Assembly: GCA_028571685.1 (NCBI GenBank)
Contig: CM053142.1
Coordinates: forward strand, 72,503,296-72,567,295
DNA: 64,000 bases
Direction of reading: 5' to 3'
Source of the DNA: Heterohyrax brucei
Lineage: Eukaryota; Chordata; Mammalia; Hyracoidea; Procaviidae
The notes beneath the pieces were generated by a model. It made no database searches, was not told where the DNA came from, and worked only from the letters and a program-made list of their open reading frames with translations. Within the stretch, counting starts at the first letter, position 1; each line of letters begins with the position of its first letter. Shown piece after piece: positions 1-11,402 of the stretch. The position numbers and the translations under genes were made by a program.

Positions 1-932
1 TCTGGATTCTCTATTCTGTTCCATCGGTCTATACATCTGTTTTTGTACCAGTACCAGGCTGTTTCGACTACTGTGGCAGTGTAATAGGTTCTAAGGTTGG
101 GAAGTGCGAGGTCTCCCACTGTGTTTCTCTTATTTAGTAGTGTTGTACTTGTCCAGGGTTTCTTAACTTTGCAAACAGAGTTGGAGATTTGTTTCTCTAT
201 CTCATTAAAAGTTGACATTGCAGTTTCTATTGGGATTGCATTGTATATGTAGATCGCTTTGGGTAGAATAGACATTTGTGCAGTGTTAAGTCTTTCCATC
301 CATGAGCAGGATAGGTTTCTCCACTTATGTAAGCTTCTTTTGATTTCTTGCAGTATGATCTTGTAATTTTTTCTAAATAAGTCTCTCACATCTCTATTTT
401 TCTTTTGTAAATTAAGCTAATATTTTATCAATTTTGTTGATCTTTTCAAAAAAACAGCTTTTGGTTTTGTTAATTTTTTCAGTTGTTTTTCTGTTCTCTA
501 ATTCGTTTAGTTCTGCTCTAATTTTTATCACCTGTTTTCTTCTGATGCCCAAGGGGTTCTTTTGTTGTTCTCTTTCTACTTGTTTGAGTTGTAGGGTTAA
601 TTCTTTGGTTTGGGCTCTATCTTTGTTTCTGATGAGTGCATTTATAGAGATAAATTGACCTCTGAGCACTGTTTTTTCTGTATCTCATAGGTTCTGGTAG
701 GATGTGTTTTCATCCTCATTTGATTTATGAATTTCTTGGATCTTTGATTTCTTCTATAACCCACGAATTTTTGAGGAAGATATTGTTCAGTTTCCATGAG
801 TTTTGGAATTTCTACCTATGTTTTTTATGCTATTCATTTCTACTTTTATGGCTTTACAGTCTGAGAAGACACTGCAATAATGCAATAATTTGGATTTTGT
901 TGAGACTTGCTTTATGACCTAATACATGGTCT
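1..932 (-). mobile_element. L1 LINE fragment, ORF2 part, internally deleted
   Basis: The reverse complement reads as L1 ORF2. Bases 1-360 correspond to the region after the reverse-transcriptase core, comparable to the same stretch in the better L1 at 29200-29550. Bases 360-932 jump to the region between endonuclease and RT, comparable to 30740-31240. Roughly the RT core is therefore missing. Reading frames are short and broken. The element continues off the left edge of the window and is interrupted at about 933 by another L1 3' end. Confidence 0.85.
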
Positions 933-1988
933 ATTTTTTTTTAATTTTTTTATTTATTATGATTAAGTGAAAGTAGTGAAAGTGTACAATCTGGTTTAAA
1001 TTCACATGCCCACCTATGTGCAGCTCCCACTGCTCTCCTTCCCTGGTAACAGCACACTCCTCCTTTCTGTTCTCTACAAGTCATATCCTCTTAACAATCC
1101 CCTGTCCCCTCTTCTCCACCCTCTCCACTATCCTCTAGTAAGAGGCCAGTTGGGTGACATCCTATAGATACATAGAACCATAAACTGTACACACGATATG
1201 CTCACTCTGTGTTACCAAGTCCAATCCACTCTTGTCCAAGGAGTTGACCTCAGTAATGATTTGTGATTAGGGCCATCTTCAGATCTAGGGGCCATGCTCC
1301 CAGGGGAACCTCTAGGCTTTTGGGCCATCAAGTGCAGTCTTTTAGTGGAGTTCTCAGGGTGCATCTCTTCTTATTCTCATATTGCCACTGGGACTCAACT
1401 TTGTGAACCCCATCATAGCTGTCACTGGAGGTGGTCAGGCACCATCTGGTTCTTCTTGCCGTATGTTGATGTAGTCTCTCCTTCACATGAGTCTTTCTGT
1501 CTTCTGGGTTCTCTTTCCCCGGTGTTGTTTTTGTCATTGGAGATCTTCTGTTCTGGATGAGTTGGGACAAACTGGTGTACCTCAGAAGGCAGCTTGCTTG
1601 CCCAGACACCACTCACCAATATGGGATAAAAAGGACTCTCTGAGCGATATGCTAGTTATACCAGTTGGCCTTGATGTCCTCTGAGAGCATGATCCCCAGA
1701 CCCTGCTACTCTGTCCTTACCTACTGGGTTAAGATCGGAAAAGTTTTCAGGTTGTGTTGACGTACAGTTCAATTGTTCTTCTTTCTAATGTGTGTGGTCA
1801 CTGATTTCACCCAACAAAATTTCTATCAACTATCTAATCTATAACCAGCCATCTCCCTCCCTCCCTCCTCTCCCTTGCAGCTGTCAAAGAGTCTTTTCTT
1901 CTGTACATGAGTCAGTTTTCAAGTCCTTAAAGTAGGGGTCTCGTATCGTATTTGTCTTTGTACTGCTGACTAATTCACTCAGCATGAT
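933..1988 (-). mobile_element. L1 3' UTR insertion (5'-truncated L1) inside an older L1
   Basis: The segment starts with a T-rich run, which is an inverted poly(A) tail. It then follows the same ~1 kb 3' UTR seen in minus orientation at 27082-28085 and 45371-46260. Shared landmarks are the CCCCTCTTCTCC-type tract, the block around 'caccatctggttctt', the 'actcaccaat' block and the ctccctccctc tract. The host L1 resumes at about 1989. The host sequence lacks roughly 70 bases across the site when compared with 31240-31310. No clean target duplication was found. Confidence 0.8.
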
Positions 1989-3688
1989 GGATAGAAAGTT
2001 CTGTACACATCGATGAGGTCTAGTGGGTTAATTGTTGCAATAAGGTCTTCTGTGTCTTTATTGAGCTATTTTTTTACAGTATAATCTATTTTAACTGAGA
2101 TTAGTATTGCCACACCTGCTCTTCGTTGTATATTGTTAGCTTGGTATATATCATTTCATCTTTTAATTTTCAGTTCATATCTTTAAGTCCAAGGTCAGTT
2201 TCTTGTAGGCAGCATATAGAAGGGTTGTGTGTTTTGATCCAAGACGTCACTCGTCTCTTTACTGGCGCATTCAGTCCATTACCTTCAAGGTAATTATTGG
2301 TAGGTGTTTAGTGCTGTCATTGTGCTGTATTTATTTTTGTGTTGATGTTTTCTCTGTTGTTGTTACTATTCTCTTCTGGGACATTCTTCTATGTCTTGCT
2401 TTTCACCCTTTTCAGTGTTTGTTTTGTGTTTTTTGAGATTCCTATATTGCATTTCTTGTTCTGATATGTCACTTCTTTGTTGTGCTTTGTGGCTACCCCT
2501 ATGTTCCCCCTTAACGAGGTATGTTTGAATCCAACTTTAACTTCTGAATATCTCATTAACTTCCTCTCCATCTGGGAGAACTATAACTACTGTAATATAT
2601 CCCTCTTTATAATGTGGTGGTATCATAGTTTTCATGATCACTGGATCACTTCTTTTAGTATTATAGCTTTGGTTGGGGTTTTGTGCCTCTCCTAACTAAG
2701 TAGGTTTCTGGATCATGTGTCGTGTATTGCCTCCTAAAGTACAGAGTTAATGGTTTTGTTCTTCTAAGCCAAGAGATTCTTTCAGTACTTTTGTAGCTTT
2801 GGTTTGGTTTTTACAAAGTCTCTGAGTTTCTGTTTATCTGTGAAGGTTTTAATTTCATTGTCGTATTTGAAAGACAGTTTTGGAGGATATATAATTCTTG
2901 GTTGGAAGTTTTTCTCCTTCAAGACTTTGAATGTGCCACCCCACTTCCTCCATGCCACCATGGCTTTTGCTGAGAAGTCAGCCAAAAGCCTACAGGGCTT
3001 CTCTCTGAACGTTAGACTTGCTTTGAGTCTCACTGCCTTTAAGAGCTTCTGCTTATGTTTCATTTTGTTAAGCTTGATTATAATATGTCTTCAAGTCTTT
3101 CTTTTGCGGTCTATATTGTGTGGCAATCTATATACATCTTGGATATCTATGTTCTCTTTTTTCATAATTTCTGGGAAGCTTTCTGTCAGCAAGTCAACAA
3201 CAATACTCTCTGTGTTTTCACGTTTCCCTTCTTGTTCAGGAACTCCAATTAATCATAGATCGTTCCTCTTGATAGAGTCCCACATGTTTCTTAATGCTTC
3301 TTCATTTTTCTTGTGTCTTTTCTCTGATTTCTCCTCATAAATGCTGGTGTCAGTTGCTTTATTTTCAGTCTTGCTACTTCTGCATTGCATTTCCTCTATC
3401 CTGCTCCTTTGGCTTTCAATTGAATTGTCTAACACTGTGATTTTATTATCAATTTGCTGAATTTCGGATCATTGTTGTTTTAGCAATTCATGTAGCTTGT
3501 TTAAATTTTCACTTTGTTCTATTGCACTTTGTCTAATCTCCATCCTAAGATCTAGAAGAGCTCTCTATATAATTCTTTTGTATTCTATCTCTGCTAATTT
3601 CAGGAAAATGTCTTCATCTGGGAAGTTTATTGATCCTTTCTCAATTGATTCCTTATCTGGGAAGTTTATTGATTCTTTCTTACATTGT
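1989..3688 (-). mobile_element. L1 LINE: ORF2 endonuclease end, inter-ORF region and ORF1
   Basis: This is the continuation of the host L1 in minus orientation. 1989-2750 corresponds to the ORF2 endonuclease region. 2782-3063 encodes, on the minus strand, 93 codons of the C-terminal domain of L1 ORF1p, the RNA-binding protein, including the family-typical segment 'EKNFQPRIIYPPKLSFKYD'. 3063-3500 continues into the coiled-coil half of ORF1, where 'IESQRSRIEEMQ' is readable at 3253-3435. Frames are broken, so the element is inactive. Long plus-strand ORFs here are antisense shadows. Confidence 0.85.
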
Positions 3689-4317
3689 CATAACAGATCC
3701 AACAGAAATCAAAAATGTCATAACAGAATACTATGAAAGACTGTACCCTTACAAATTTGAAAACCTAGAGGAAATGGACAAATTCCTTAATTCACATCAC
3801 CTACCAAAATATCACAAGGTGAAACAGAACATAAGAAACCCATCACAAAGGAAGAGATTGAAAAATTCATCACAAAACTACCAACCAAAAAAAGCCCTGG
3901 CCCAGATGACTTCACCATAGAATTCTACCAAGCTTTTAGAGAAGAGTTATCTCCAGTACTACTGAGACTATTTCACAGTATATAAAGGGATGAAATACTC
4001 CCAAATTCATTCTATGAGGCCAGCACAACCCTGGTACTAAAGCCAGGGAAAGACTCAATCAAAAAGGACAACTACAGACTGATATCACTCATGAATCTAG
4101 ATGCAAAAATCTTCAACAAAATTCTTGCCAATAGAATACAACAACATATCAAAAAACTAATTCATCATGATCAAGTTGGATTCACACGATTCATACCAGG
4201 GATCAAAGGCTGGTTCAAAGGCTGAAAAACAATTAATGTGATCAACCACATAAATAACACAAAAGACAAGAATCACCTGATTTTGCCTATTGATGCAGAA
4301 AATACATTTGATAACCA
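3689..4317 (+). mobile_element. L1 LINE ORF2 fragment, plus strand
   Basis: Plus-strand reading gives the L1 ORF2 linker and start of the RT domain. '[20 protein letters not shown]' is readable in the frame of 3630-3920, followed by stretches equivalent to the minus-strand region 30050-30640. Stops and frameshifts are frequent. It directly abuts minus-strand L1 ORF1 at about 3688, so two L1 pieces meet in opposite orientation. Confidence 0.8.
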
Positions 4318-4556
4318 AGCAGCACCAGGAGAAGAGTGCACCCTTCGGACCTGAAGTTCCTGTGCCAAGATGCTCCCTGGACAAAGACTGCTGCAATACT
4401 GGACTTTCCTCCAGAGCCAAAAAGGGGGAAAGTTTTCCCCTGGAGTGGCCTTTCTGAATTTGGACTTGTAGCTTACCGGATTGTGTAAGAATAAATTCCT
4501 CTTTGTTAAAGCTATCCACTAGTGGTATTTCTGTTAGAGTGGCACTAGATGACTAA
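4318..4556 (+). mobile_element. MaLR-like LTR, 3' part
   Basis: This ~240-bp segment ends with a characteristic 'ctctttgttaaagctatcc ... ctagatgactaaaac' tail. The same sequence appears in reverse orientation at the start of the 14569-15132 element, so both belong to one LTR family. The poly(A)-signal-like 'aataaa' lies near 4490. Class III/MaLR is assigned from recalled similarity and not from a search. Confidence 0.55.
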
Positions 4557-4786
4557 AACTGACTATACCATAAGCTAAAAGGGTACAGTAGCAGGGACAG
4601 GGGTTTGGGGATCATGTTTTCAGTGGACATTGAGGTGAACTGGCATAACTAGTCTTTCTCTAAGGGAGTCTTCTGCACCCCATATTGGTGAGTGGTGCCT
4701 AAGGTCTTAAAAACCATCGAGCTGCCAACTGAGAAACATCAATTAGTCCCAGCCCACCTGAAACAGATGACAGCAAGAACATACTG
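4557..4786 (+). mobile_element. L1 3' UTR fragment, plus strand
   Basis: The sequence is collinear with the reverse complement of 27690-27850. It contains the 'gcaccccatattggtgagtgg' block and the following 'ggtcttaaaa' block that mark this lineage's L1 3' UTR. It may belong to the same L1 as 3689-4317, with the LTR piece inserted between. Confidence 0.7.
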
Positions 4787-5880
4787 GTGGTATCAGGTCC
4801 CAGCACTGAGTTCCCAGTGTGGCACCATCCATCAGTGTGACAGGCCAGCAACCTGGGGGCAAGTTGATTATATTTGACCGTTTCTATCAAGGAAAGGGCA
4901 ATGTTTTGTCCTTACTGTATTACATACCTACTCTTGATATGGATTTGCCTTCCCTGCATGCAATGCTTCTCCCAAAGATTTACAGGATGCCTTATCCATC
5001 ATCATGGTATCCCACATGGCATTGCCTCTGTTCAAAGAACAAATTTCACACCATATGAAGTGTGGCAGTGGGCCCATGCTCAGAGAATTCAGTCATCTTA
5101 CTATGTTTCCCATCATCCTAAAGTAGTTGACTTGGTAGAATGATAGAATGGCCTCCTAAAGACACCATTACAGTGCCAGGTAGGTAGCAATACCTTAGAG
5201 GGTTGTGGCAGTGTTCTCCAGGATGGCATGTATGCTCTATACTGGCATCCAATACATGGTGCTGTTTCTCCCATAGTCAGGATTTAGGGGAGCAGGAATC
5301 AAGAAGTAGAAATGGGAGTGGCACCACTCACTATTACCTATAATGAACTACTTGCAGGACCTTTACTCCATGTCCTCTCAGCTTCATTCTCTGCAGGTCT
5401 AAAAGTCATAATTTCAAAATGAAGAATGCTCTCATCTAGAGACACATCACTGATTCCATGAAACTGGAAGCTATAACACCTGGACACTCTCAAGTCCTTA
5501 TGCTACTGGATCTACAGACAACGAAAGGAGTTACCACACTGACTGGAATGCTTCATCCTGATTACCAAGAGGAAATTAGATTGATATTACATAATGGAGG
5601 TAAAGAAGAATATGTCTGGAAAGAAACTTACCCCTTAGGGCATCTCTTAGTACTACCATGTCATGTGATTAAAGTCAATGGCAAATTAAAACAACATGAC
5701 TACTAATGGCCCAGACCCTTCAGGAATGAAAGTTTGTGTCACCACACCAGGCAAAGAACCACAACCAGCTGAAGTGCTTGCTGAGGGCAAAGGGAAAACA
5801 AAATGGGTGGTGGAAGAAGATAGCTCTAAATACCAGTTACAATCACATGACCAGTTGCACAGATTATGACTGTAATTGTT
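4787..5880 (+). mobile_element. ERV-L-like endogenous retrovirus pol remnant (integrase end plus dUTPase)
   Basis: This is a decayed class III endogenous retrovirus fragment. Plus-strand translation around 4819-5143 resembles the core and C-terminal end of a retroviral integrase. 5458-5706 keeps an 82-codon frame resembling a retroviral dUTPase, with a motif-3-like 'GMLHPDYQEEI' and a downstream 'HNGGKEEYVW'. A dUTPase placed after integrase is the arrangement known for ERV-L elements. The first part of the dUTPase and most of pol are missing or frameshifted, and gag and RT are absent. No function is expected. Confidence 0.75.
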
Positions 5881-6176
5881 ATGAGTATTTCTGCTTTGCA
5901 TGAGTGCATCAGATGTTTTTCTTTTCCTCAGTTATAAAATATAAGATGTTAACAGGGCTAGTGTGGTTTTCATTGTAGATGTATTAGTTGTATTATGTTA
6001 GGTACAAGTGTGACTTTGTAATTGTGTTTACTCAGACATTATTCCAACTAGACAGCACTTGGCTTGGCTGGCAGACATTACTTAGGGTTTGGGAAGATGT
6101 GTACATGTGCCAAGTTTACAAGGGGTGGACAGTGATGGTTAAGATTCTGTTTCAGTGCAGCAGAAAGTAGGTCAGT
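5881..6176 (+). other. ERV-internal or unassigned sequence between pol remnant and LTR
   Basis: The position between the dUTPase remnant and the LTR piece suggests retroviral 3' internal sequence. I see no conserved reading frame or motif. The short open frame at 5988-6170 has no recognisable features. Confidence 0.35.
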
Positions 6177-6455
6177 GTCGTGGATTCAATTGTGTCCCCA
6201 CAAAAATATGTATAGTCATGTGCCTGGGCCATGATTCCCTGTATTCTATGAATGCCCTCCATTTTGTGATTTTCCTATGCTGTATGTTAAAGGATAAGGG
6301 TGGGGCTGTAAACTCCTTCAGAGGATCACCTCCTTGCTCCACTGTGAAGGGAGTTTCCCTGGAGTATTTCCTGCACCATCCTTAATCCTTTCACTTTACC
6401 AGATGTAAAAGGAAAAGGAAGCAAGCAGAGCATTGGGAACCTCATATCGCCACCA
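6177..6455 (+). mobile_element. MaLR-like LTR, 5' part
   Basis: It begins with 'gtggattcaattgtgtccc', the mirror of the right-hand end of the reverse-oriented LTR at 14569-15132. The following blocks 'gggccatgattccctgta' and 'ccattttgtgattttccta' also occur in that LTR in reverse orientation. It is probably the downstream LTR partner of the ERV remnant before it. Confidence 0.6.
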
Positions 6456-6459
6456 TGCC

Positions 6460-6646
6460 ACCATACCACTGTGCACAATGGCTGTTCCAGAAAGAATTCC
6501 AAAATTGCTTGAAGGGTGAACTAGGCTCTGGTATCAGTGCATAGCCTTCCCAAGGGGAGTACTTCAAAGGTGACTACAGTGATATTCAGCAAAGAAGTAT
6601 GCAGCACTTAGAACAATTAAGCTCACAGACTTAATTTTCAGACCTT
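6460..6646 (+). mobile_element. Mariner-family DNA transposon fragment (3' end)
   Basis: The stretch is clearly homologous to the right arms at 15508-15680 and 50190-50365. Shared landmarks are 'agtgcatagccttcccaagg', 'gtacttcaaaggtgact' and 'gatattcagca'. It ends with a degraded terminal repeat, 'cacagacttaattttcaga'. These sequences encode the last codons of a mariner transposase plus the 3' terminal inverted repeat. No left arm is visible here. Confidence 0.7.
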
Positions 6647-6659
6647 GTATCTATATTCA

Positions 6660-9480
6660 TGTGATGACTCTTATTTCTCTGTAATATGTTCCTAGGAGTC
6701 AGGTTGCTAGATCAGATGATATCTCCTTTTCTAGCTTTCTAAGGAAACACCATTTCATTTCCCAACATAGTTAACATCATTTTCCATTTCCACCATCAAT
6801 GAGTGATAATTCCAATCTCCTTACAGCCTCTCCACCATTTGTTATTTTCTGTTTTTTTCATTCTTGCCAATAATTCTGGGATGAAATGGTATCTCATTCT
6901 GGTTTTGACTGGCATTTTTCTAATGGCTAGTGGAAACCATGGTGGCATAGTGGTTAACAGCTATAAGGTGCTAAAAAAAAAAAAAAAAAGGTCAGCAGTT
7001 GGAATCTACTATATGTTCCTTGGAAATTCTATGGAGCAGTTCTATTCTGTCCTATAGGTCATTATGAGTTGGAATTGACTTAACAGCAGCAGTTTCTCTT
7101 TCTTCTTCTTTTTTTTAATGGCTAGTGATCAGGAGCATTTCCTCATGTGTCTATTATCTGCTAAATGTCTTCTTCAGTGAAATGCCTGTTCATATCCTGT
7201 GCTTGTTTTTTTAATTGGATTGTTTGTCTTTTCATTGTAGATGTATTGGATTTTTCTGTAGATTTTAGAGATCAGATCTTTGTCAGATTTGTCATAGCCC
7301 AAAATTGTGTCCCAGTCTGTAGATTCTCTTCTTACCCTCTTGAAGTCCTTTGATGAGCTAAGTATTTAATTTTTAGAACATCCAGTTTGTGTGTTGTTAG
7401 ATATGATATGTATCCTGTAATATCACATATTAAGACCTCTAGAGATGATCCTATTTTTTCTTCTATGATCTTTATAGCTTGGGGCTTTATATTTAGACTT
7501 AATACTGTGTATAGTGTGAGATATGGGTGCTATTTCAGTTTTTGCTGATGGACATCCAGTTTTGCCAGCAGCTTTGTCAGATAGATCACCTTTTCCCATT
7601 TGATGGATTTGGGACTGTAGGGGGAGGATTTAGTCATTATGTACTACTCTTCTTTGTCTTTTATGATGGATCTTGTTTTAAAGTCTATTTTGTCTGAGAT
7701 TAGAATAGCCACTACTGATACTTTTTGGTAGCTGTTTGCTTGATATTATTTTTTCATCATTTGATTTTTAATAAATTTATGTCTTTGTTTCTAAAGCATG
7801 TCTCTTACAGACAGCATATTGATACATCCTGTGTTTGTTTGTTTGTTTTTACCCATTCTGTCACTCTCTGTCTCTTCATGAGTGTATTTAGGCTATTTAC
7901 ATTCAGTGCAAGTACTGATAACTACTGTCATTCTGTAATGCTTTTTTTATACTTTTGTGGTGCTACACTTTCTTTGTCCTTACTTTCCTGCGCAGAATTC
8001 TTCAGTTCGTGGATTTGTTTGTTTTCATTTTTTTTCTTTTTGTATATTTTGTTTATATTGAAACTTCACATTTTTCTTTATTTTGATAAGCATATTTGTT
8101 AACTTCCTCTGTAGTTGCTTTGACATTTATCTTTATCTTCATAGGTTTGAGCCAGTCTATTATTATTTAGTGTTTCCTTCTTTTCTCTTCATTAGAAAGT
8201 TCAACACCTCCACTGTTTATTTAATCTTTTATTGCTCTGATGTTGCCATTATCTACAGATTAACTTCTCTGGTTCCCTGTTGTAAATCTTCTAATTCTGA
8301 ATAGCACTTGTGAGTTGACTTCCAAAGTTGATATCCGGCCAGTCAGATCTTGTATCCCAGACTCAGGCTATGATCTGATGTTGCTTCTTCTCAAGCTGAA
8401 GTTCTCTCTTCAATAATTCTTGCAAGTTTACTTTGGTTCCCATACATTCCCTCAATTTCTGTTTATCTGGAAATGTCCTAATTTCACCATCATATTTCAA
8501 TGAGAGTTTTGCAGGAAATATTATTCTTGTTTGGCAATTTTTTTTCTTTTGTGGTTTTACATATGTCCTCCCATTGCCTTCTTGCATCTATCGTTTCTGC
8601 TGATTAATCGAAGCTTTGCTTTACTATTTCTCTTCTGCATATAATTTTTGTTTTTCTCAAACTCCTTTCGGGATTCTTTCTTTGTTTTTGGTTTTAGTTA
8701 TGATTATGATACACCATGGTTATTTCCTTTAGGGGTCTATCCTACATGGGTTTCACTGAGCTTCTTGGATAATCAGTTTCTCATCTTTCATGATATTAGG
8801 AAGTTTTCTCTCAGCAATTCTTCAAAGATCTTTATGTTTTCATTTTCTCCCCCTATTCTGGAACTATGATGACTTACAAATTATTGCTTTTGATTACATT
8901 ATTCTGAGGATTTCTTTGTTTTCTTTTTTCTTCCTTACAATTTTTCCTCAAACTAAGTGGTATCCAGTATTGTCTTCAGTTTCACTGATTCTGTCTTCCA
9001 TTGTTTCAAACTTCTTCCTCAGATGTTGTATGACACTGTCAATTTCTGAAAACTTGTTTATCTTTTGCACTTCTAATTATTGTTTATCTATGATTTCTAG
9101 TTATAAATTTATTTTGACACTTTGTTGCTGTATTATTTTCTTAAATGCATTCTTTGTTTTGCACTTTCTATGAATTTGCCTATTTTTTTCTTAATTTTTG
9201 TCAACCTTCTGCTTTAATTCTTGTATATCTCTGAATACTAAAGATTTCAATTTCCTATCAGGTCATTCTAGTGCCGTTTCTTCTGTTGGAAGGTTATATG
9301 GTGTTTTACTTTGGATGCTTAGTGGAATTGTCCTTTTTATGTATTTTAAGACTGTCTACTGTCTTCAGGATTTTTTTTTATTGTCTTCTTTTATTGGCTG
9401 TATATTTGTTTGCTTCCTCCTGTTTTTTTGTTTTGTTTATGTCTGAGCAGGTAAGCAGCATGTTCTTTGGTGTTTGCTCC
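6660..9480 (-). mobile_element. L1 LINE body (ORF2 ends and ORF1), internally deleted
   Basis: This is an old L1 in minus orientation. 6660-7620 is the 3' part of ORF2, interrupted by an AfroSINE. At about 7620-7640 the sequence jumps to the endonuclease region near 'gtctgagattagaatagcc', so most of the RT region is deleted. ORF1 is recognisable at 8363-8587 (74 codons, minus strand), with 'TRIIFPAKLSLKYDGEI' typical of the ORF1p C-terminal domain. 8600-9480 covers the rest of ORF1 and the start of the 5' UTR. No intact frame remains. Confidence 0.85.
6933..7115 (+). mobile_element. AfroSINE (tRNA-derived SINE) with 12-bp target duplication
   Basis: The element has the AfroSINE layout: a 'gaaaccatggtggcatagtgg' A-box region, a degraded B-box ('gcagttggaatc') and the tail 'tcattatgagttggaattg'. 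It is flanked by perfect copies of 'taatggctagtg' at 6921-6932 and 7116-7127. It sits inside the minus-strand L1. A 17-base A run at about 6973-6990 replaces the usual 'aaccaaaagg' between the two Pol III boxes. Confidence 0.9.
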
Positions 9481-11402
9481 TCTGTGTGCACAATACTTCC
9501 TTTTCCAATGGGCAAGGTCAAATTTTCAGCTACACTACAGCACAGCAAGCCTAGCTGAACATAAGGGGTTGGGATGGGTTGTTTATGGCAAGTACTGGGG
9601 CTGACAGGACAGGGTTGGGGGACAATACAGAGTAGTTTACAGTAGGTGTGTCTGTACTGCTTGAGGATATACTGTTCATTGCAAGGCACAGGTAGGCAGG
9701 AAGGAGAGTGGAGGTTGTGATACGTGGAGCTAAGATGGATATGAGAAAGAAAAGAAAAAAGAGAAACAGGACCCCCAAAATAGTGCTGAGGGATTTTTCC
9801 ATTGGAGTAGAGAGGCAAGAAATGAAGAAAAAAAGGTAAAAGAGAAAAAACAAATAAATTATTTTAAAAAAGAATAATAATGTCCCCCAGGTATCCCACT
9901 GGTGACTAGAGAAGAGGCTCCTAGGCTTGTGATACAGCCTATCTAGAAGGAGCAGAGATGGTACAGAATGCCAGATATACAAGAGATAGGAAAAGAAGGA
10001 AAGCAGAGAGAGATGAGAAACTGAGAAATGAAGGAAAAGGAAAGGGAACAGATGCAAGAAAAAAATTAATAATTTTAGAAAACAAGATAAAAAGAAATAA
10101 CTGCCCTCAGGAATCTCATCAGGGCACAGATGCGCAGAGTGAGGAAGTAGCTTTCAAGCCATATAGTGCAGTCTAGCTGACTCTATATGTCATTTTTGCT
10201 TCTTCTTGGCAGGCTGTGAAACACTATGTATCTAGGGAACTGTTTCCCCAGCAGAGATGGTACACAGAGCCAGTAATTCAGGACATGGGGAAAGAATGTA
10301 AGTAGAGAGGGGTAAGAAATTGAGAAATGAAGGAAAAAGAAAAGGAAAAAATAATAAAAAATAGAAAGACACGCCTCCAGCGATCCCACTGATGTGGACA
10401 TGCAGACCAAGGAAGTGGTTCCTAAGCCATGCAGTACTGCCTGGCTAGAAGGGACAGAGATGGCATATTGCACTGAGTATTCATGTGACAGGAAAAGAAG
10501 GTAAGTACGAGACAAGAAAAGGAGAAAGATAAAAAGGGAGAAAGAAAGAGAGAGAGAGGAGGAAAGGAAGAAGAAAGAAAGAAAGTTGAGAGAGAGAGAG
10601 AGAGAAGTGTCCACAGGAATCCCTCTCACGTGGCTGTGCAAACAAGGGAAGTGGTTCCCAAGCCACATACTACAGCCCAGCTAGAAGGGACTTCTGAGCC
10701 AAGAAAATCAAAACAAAATGAATAAAACAAAACAGAAAGACCCCAAGGATCCCACCAGTGTGGCAACTTGGACCAGGGAAGCAGTTTCCCAGTTATAAAG
10801 TACTTTATAGCCTGCCAAGAATAAGCAAAAGGCACATGGAGTCAGGTGTTGAAGACAAAGGAGGGGCAAGAGGAGAGAGGCAGAGAAGAAACCAAAAGAA
10901 GGTTCAAAAAGCAATACTAACAACCAAGAAATGGCTCTGAAGGAGTCAGCCAGTGTGGGTGGGATGAGCCCAAGCAGCATAGAGCCAGCATCTCCTGGGC
11001 TTCAGGCACCGGGCCCACTGGGAAGCAGTGGAGGCCACACAGGGAGGAGAGAAGTTTGGGGTGTAAAACCATGTATCACTGGTTACCAGGTACTCTGTCT
11101 CCTGCTGGGAACTCTGTGAAACTGCTTTTCCATTCTCATTTTCTGCCAATTTCCAAAAGGAGTCCAAGATGGCAAATCCATGCTGCATTAACTGATGCCC
11201 ATTTCTACTCATATCTCTCCTCACTCTTTCTTCTCTATCAATTTCTTATTCCATTCAGTGCTTAGTTGAGTTCTTTCCTCCTTCCTTTGACTCTTAGGGT
11301 CCCAGAACTGACATCTGTTTCTGTTTTACTTAGCTTTCAAGTCTTTGTGGTAGAAGGACATTGTGGTACTTCTATGTATAGTGCCACGTTAGCTCTGCCC
11401 TA
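9481..11402 (-). mobile_element. L1 5' UTR with repeated monomers and 5' terminus
   Basis: This continues the minus-strand L1 into its 5' UTR. Four to five diverged tandem monomers begin near 9883, 10103, 10373, 10611 and 10741. Each opens with a 'ccAcagg/gatccca' block, followed by an 'aagtggttcccaagcca' block and a purine-rich tail. The right edge, 11383-11402, read on the minus strand resembles 'gggcagagctaacgtggcac', a decayed version of the G-rich, AAGATGGC-containing L1 5' end that binds YY1. The element therefore appears to reach its true 5' end. Confidence 0.65.

Noticed and set aside
2804-3340. 178-codon plus-strand open frame, the longest in the first 25 kb
   Set aside because: It is exactly antisense to L1 ORF1, whose own frame on the minus strand gives the family-typical protein. 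The plus frame is a shadow rich in Phe and Ser.
9551-10057. 168-codon minus-strand frame rich in Phe, Leu and Ser
   Set aside because: It comes from the purine-rich L1 5' UTR monomers read on the pyrimidine strand. No conserved protein is seen.
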